From Clarkia xantiana subsp. parviflora (Eukaryota > Streptophyta > Magnoliopsida > Myrtales > Onagraceae), in assembly GCA_036873135.1 (NCBI GenBank), contig JAPTYO010000005.1, forward strand, positions 5,558,166 through 5,622,165: a stretch of DNA of 64,000 nucleotides. The letters run 5' to 3'. This document shows, one piece after another, positions 60,612-64,000 of the stretch. The translations under genes were made by a program, and so were the position numbers. How positions within the stretch are numbered: the stretch's first letter is position 1; each line of letters starts with the position of its first letter. The notes under the pieces were generated by a model. It searched no databases, was not told the origin of the DNA, and saw nothing but the letters and a program-made list of their open reading frames with translations.

Positions 60612-61219
60612 TTCGATATTTTCTGCAATAGTTATTTTCGATTAAATTATGAATTATTATGTAGCTAATAATTTTTAAATGTTATATATTATTTTGGATG
60701 TAGTGTTATTAATTAATAATTTATGCATTATGATTTAATATGAGTGCAAAATTCAATTCTCAATATCGTTTACATAAATCATTTGTTTTTAATATCAATA
60801 GTTTTTTTATGAAACAATTTGACAATTTTTTCAATTCAAGCTACTAAATAAATTGCTTGTTCGAAGAATGTTTTAATATGAACACGAATTACTCAATCAC
60901 TCTGATTCAGATTTTATACTTGCAAGTTATCATAGTGTTTACCGATAAAAAAAGAGTATCCTGGTGTTCAAGTGTGTAGATAATGATTGATTTTACTACT
61001 TTTTTTTCTCTGAAAAATCAGAATTCTTACAATGCAATATTGTGAGCAATTTATTTCCTCTATTAAGTTTTTTTTTTCCCTTATATATTTTCATTTCTTT
61101 ATTGGTAATTTATATAGTTTGTTATACTCTAAATAAAAATCATGGTATTAGCATTAATGCGATATAGTTTCTATACTCTACGAAGAAACCCAAATAATGA
61201 TCGTAGTATGATACTCAAA

Positions 61220-61676
61220 TCTATATATATAATAAGGCAATATGAGAGAGTGTAGCAAATGTGAGGTCGCCACATCAGCAATTATACATCATCCAAAGCT
61301 TGCCACGTCAACATATGTTACACCCAACCAGACCGGTTAGCATTTGGCCCGGTTCCCACTATCGGTCACACAATTGAACCGATCTACCCTTAAAACCCTA
61401 ACAAATCAAGCTGCACCATGAGAGAGATTAAAACACTCTTCAAATCTATCTATATATATAATAAGGCAATATGAGAGAGAGTGTAGCAAATGTGAGGTCG
61501 CCACATCAGCAATTATACATCATCCAAAGCTTGCCACGTCAACATATGTTACACCCAACCAGACCGGTTAGCATTTGGCCCGGTTCCCACTATCGGTCAC
61601 ACAATTGAACCGATCTACCCTTAAAACCCTAACAAATCAAGCTGCACCATGAGAGAGATTAAAACACTCTTCAAAT
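61220..61676 (+). repeat. Tandem duplication of the Helitron 5' end
   Basis: Two copies (61220-61448 and 61449-61676) of the first roughly 229 bp, differing by a two-base AG insertion in the second copy. Both begin with the TC terminus and AATAAGGC. Confidence 0.92.
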
Positions 61677-63467
61677 TGCGCCACCTAAGCATTTTCTAAA
61701 ACTCCCATATTGTGTCACCTCGGCATTGGGCTGACAATGTTATTTTACTAAAATGGGCCAACATAGTTTTTTTAATAGGCCCAGCCATCTGAATTTGGCC
61801 CGATAAAAATATAAAACATCATTAGAAAATCTCATAAATAAATTATATCTGAAAAAAAAAATCAATATCCAGATGCATCGATGAAATATGAAGGGATGGA
61901 TCACTTTCAACGGTTGAGGGAGAGGTGAATGATCTTTCAGTTTCAATCGCAATTAATCTGCCAAATCAGCAAAACCATTAAATTCTCAAATCAGCATAGC
62001 ATTGCAATCGTTATGCATTAGGAAGCGTTATGCAGTTGGAATCATTATCAATTCTCACATTAATTATTTTATAGAATTAAATCCAGACAACATAGCCTAA
62101 TCAATTCTCACATGCGTTATTTTACATGATTCAAATTAGCAGAAACAACGCAGGAACAAGCAATATAAATACCTCTGATTTGGTTTCCTCACAACCGTGA
62201 CAGATAGCCCTCACACATCACTATTCACATCCATAAACAGAGATGCAGTTGCTCTGACGATATTTGTGGTTATTATTATTATTGACGACAAGTAACAAAC
62301 TAAACATCTTCATTGTTCATATCTTCAACAACAAACGGGGAGCAGCAAGAAGCGTAATGAAGCAAAATTCAAATCTTTTGAAAAATATACTCTTGATAGG
62401 CAGTGCCAGGGGCGGGGCATTGCCGAACCGACATGCAAACGGTGGTGGCTCTAACAACGGTGGCATACATATGCTGAGTGTTTAGATCTGCGGGGTACGA
62501 TCTCAGATTTCAGCCAAAGAGCATTAAACAAACCCAGCGACGATGGTGGTTCGAACGATGTGGCTTGGATCGAACCAACGACCAAATGGACAGAAGACAG
62601 ACCGCCGACGGGATAGGAGGCGTCAACATCTTTTTGACGGAGGGAGGCTCACCAGGAATTGAATGAAGGAGGAGGCTATCAAACTTCAAGTGTTGGCCGT
62701 TTCGAGGAATTGATTGTGATTTGTGTGGGGTGGTCAAAACTCAAAAGGAAGGTAGGATTTCAGATTCAAAGGAAAAAAATAATAATGGATAATAAAACAT
62801 CCAAAAGTATGTAAGTAGGCCTGATTGTATAAAAAGAAAATCAAAGTTATCTTATTTTTTATTTTAATATAATTTTAATAGAGCTCCATTTTTTTTAATG
62901 TTGTTTGTTTCACATTAAACTCTTATGTATTTTCATTAAACTCCTACCCAATTTTAAACATTTAAATTAATCTTATTTTAATATAATTAATTTGTCCAAA
63001 AATAATATAACTAATTATATAAAAATTGTAAGGGTTTATAATAATTATTATATATTTCTTATGGTGGATTAACAGTCTAAGTGAGTTAATTGGAGTTGAA
63101 CACTTTACCAACATGACATCAAATTCTAATTTGATAATAACATGTAAATAGATTTTAATTTTTCTCATAAGAAGACAAGTTATTTTACTATTACCTCACG
63201 CGACGTGCATGGTCGGTTTGCATTATCAACATTACCGTATTAGGATGGACAAAATAAATATATTTAGGATTTAGTGTTCTTTTATTTATTCTTATCTAAA
63301 AATGTTTAACTAAATTGTTATCATTATATACTTAATACACTGTTTAGTATAATTTAATCATATAATAGTATATTATTTATATATACGTATCAAAAAAAAT
63401 ACATAACATACATGTAAGTGTATATAGTTTAGAACGTCCCAGCGCGTAGCGCAGGGTCAGCATCTAG
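61220..63467 (+). mobile_element. Non-autonomous Helitron
   Basis: The 5' end TCTATATATATAATAAGGC and 3' end, with a hairpin CCCAGCGC GTA GCGCAGGG (63438-63456) followed by TCAGCATCTAG, are the standard Helitron termini. It lies between A (61219) and T (63468) with no target duplication. No Rep/helicase frame is seen in its 2248 bp. The inner stretch 62240-62740 has short frames on both strands without recognised domains. Confidence 0.85.
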
Positions 63468-64000
63468 TTAATAAATTCAACAAACAATTATTGTTATTAC
63501 ATTATTACTTGAAAGAAAGAAAAAATAATAATAAACATACAAAGGAATTGAGGGTTAAAGACCAGGCATCACTCCAGCAAAATACATTATTGGCAACTCT
63601 AATAAGGCAAACTGAAGACACAAAGGCGTTGAATAAAAACAATTGAACAAATAAGTTGAGTAATAATAATATAAATTTATCTGCTTTACTTAGTTTCAGA
63701 AGTCTCATCACTCAACTGATTTGCTTCTCCGTCGAAATTAGCAAAGTCACGACATTTTAGTTCTCTACTCACCTATCACTGAAATTTGATTTGCTAAATG
63801 ACTATATGATTATTGATTATGCATATTGGGGACTGATTAATGTGCCTTCATTATATACCATATCTCTGATTTGCTCATCTCCAAATGTTCCTGCTCAAAG
63901 TCTAAAGAGAATGGCTTGGTGTACATTGGTTCATTTGCTGCATCATTTAAACTTGCAAGTATATGTGGGCTAGAGCATATTTTATTGAACTATAAAAATA
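63468..64000. other. Right edge, nothing recognised
   Basis: AT-rich. The short frames at 63505-63711 (minus) and 63791-63973 (plus) show no known domain. Confidence 0.4.

Noticed and set aside
60157..60628. Overlapping minus-strand frames of 100 and 114 codons
   Set aside because: Both strands are open over the same GC-rich patch, as expected from composition. No family motif, and the 114-codon frame runs across the Helitron-like end.

Overview
This is a window of nuclear plant DNA. The evidence is spliced genes with GT-AG introns, plant-specific proteins (a plant GH1 beta-glucosidase, a PHR2-type photolyase homologue, a plant SR34-type splicing factor), an AT-rich background and a dense load of plant transposons. 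It looks like a flowering plant, probably a eudicot. I cannot name the species.

Six host genes are supported exon by exon. On the minus strand: a GH1 beta-glucosidase cut by the left edge (1-5707), an SR34/SF2-type splicing factor (7772-11975), the complex I 15 kDa subunit NDUFS5 (16234-17930), the Brix protein PETER PAN (35817-38627) and the PHR2 photolyase homologue (39726-42647). On the plus strand: a LYR-motif protein resembling MZM1/LYRM7 (24793-26305). They are unrelated housekeeping or metabolic genes and do not form a cluster. All exon joins were read by eye, and the summed exon lengths are in frame for the five complete genes.

Degraded host sequences: a purple acid phosphatase pseudogene (46610-47815), and two tandem copies of the 5' part of a DOT2/SART1-like splicing gene (55422-55707 and 57913-59049). 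The two copies sit in a 2.3 kb segmental duplication.

The rest is mostly transposons. Several are bounded by target-site duplications (TSDs) that I could read: a Ty1/copia element with 208 bp LTRs (27246-33609, TSD AAAAT); a LINE 3' fragment with a younger retroposon nested inside it (12398-14608 and 12443-13828); hAT-type elements at 2088, 18144, 19632, 33881 and 34660; Mutator-type elements with 9 bp TSDs at 15445 and 48978; a SINE in a PETER PAN intron; and a non-autonomous Helitron (61220-63467) plus three other Helitron-like 3' ends.

The most unusual structures are: two 672 bp hAT elements of one family inserted in opposite orientation about 0.1 kb apart, making a 1.45 kb palindrome; a copia element carrying an inverted copy of its own gag-pol junction inside gag; a three-copy intron repeat in PHR2 that duplicates the splice-acceptor region; and a Helitron whose 5' terminus is tandemly duplicated. 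I saw no CRISPR array, operon, rRNA gene or intact tRNA gene, and no clearly new multi-gene system.
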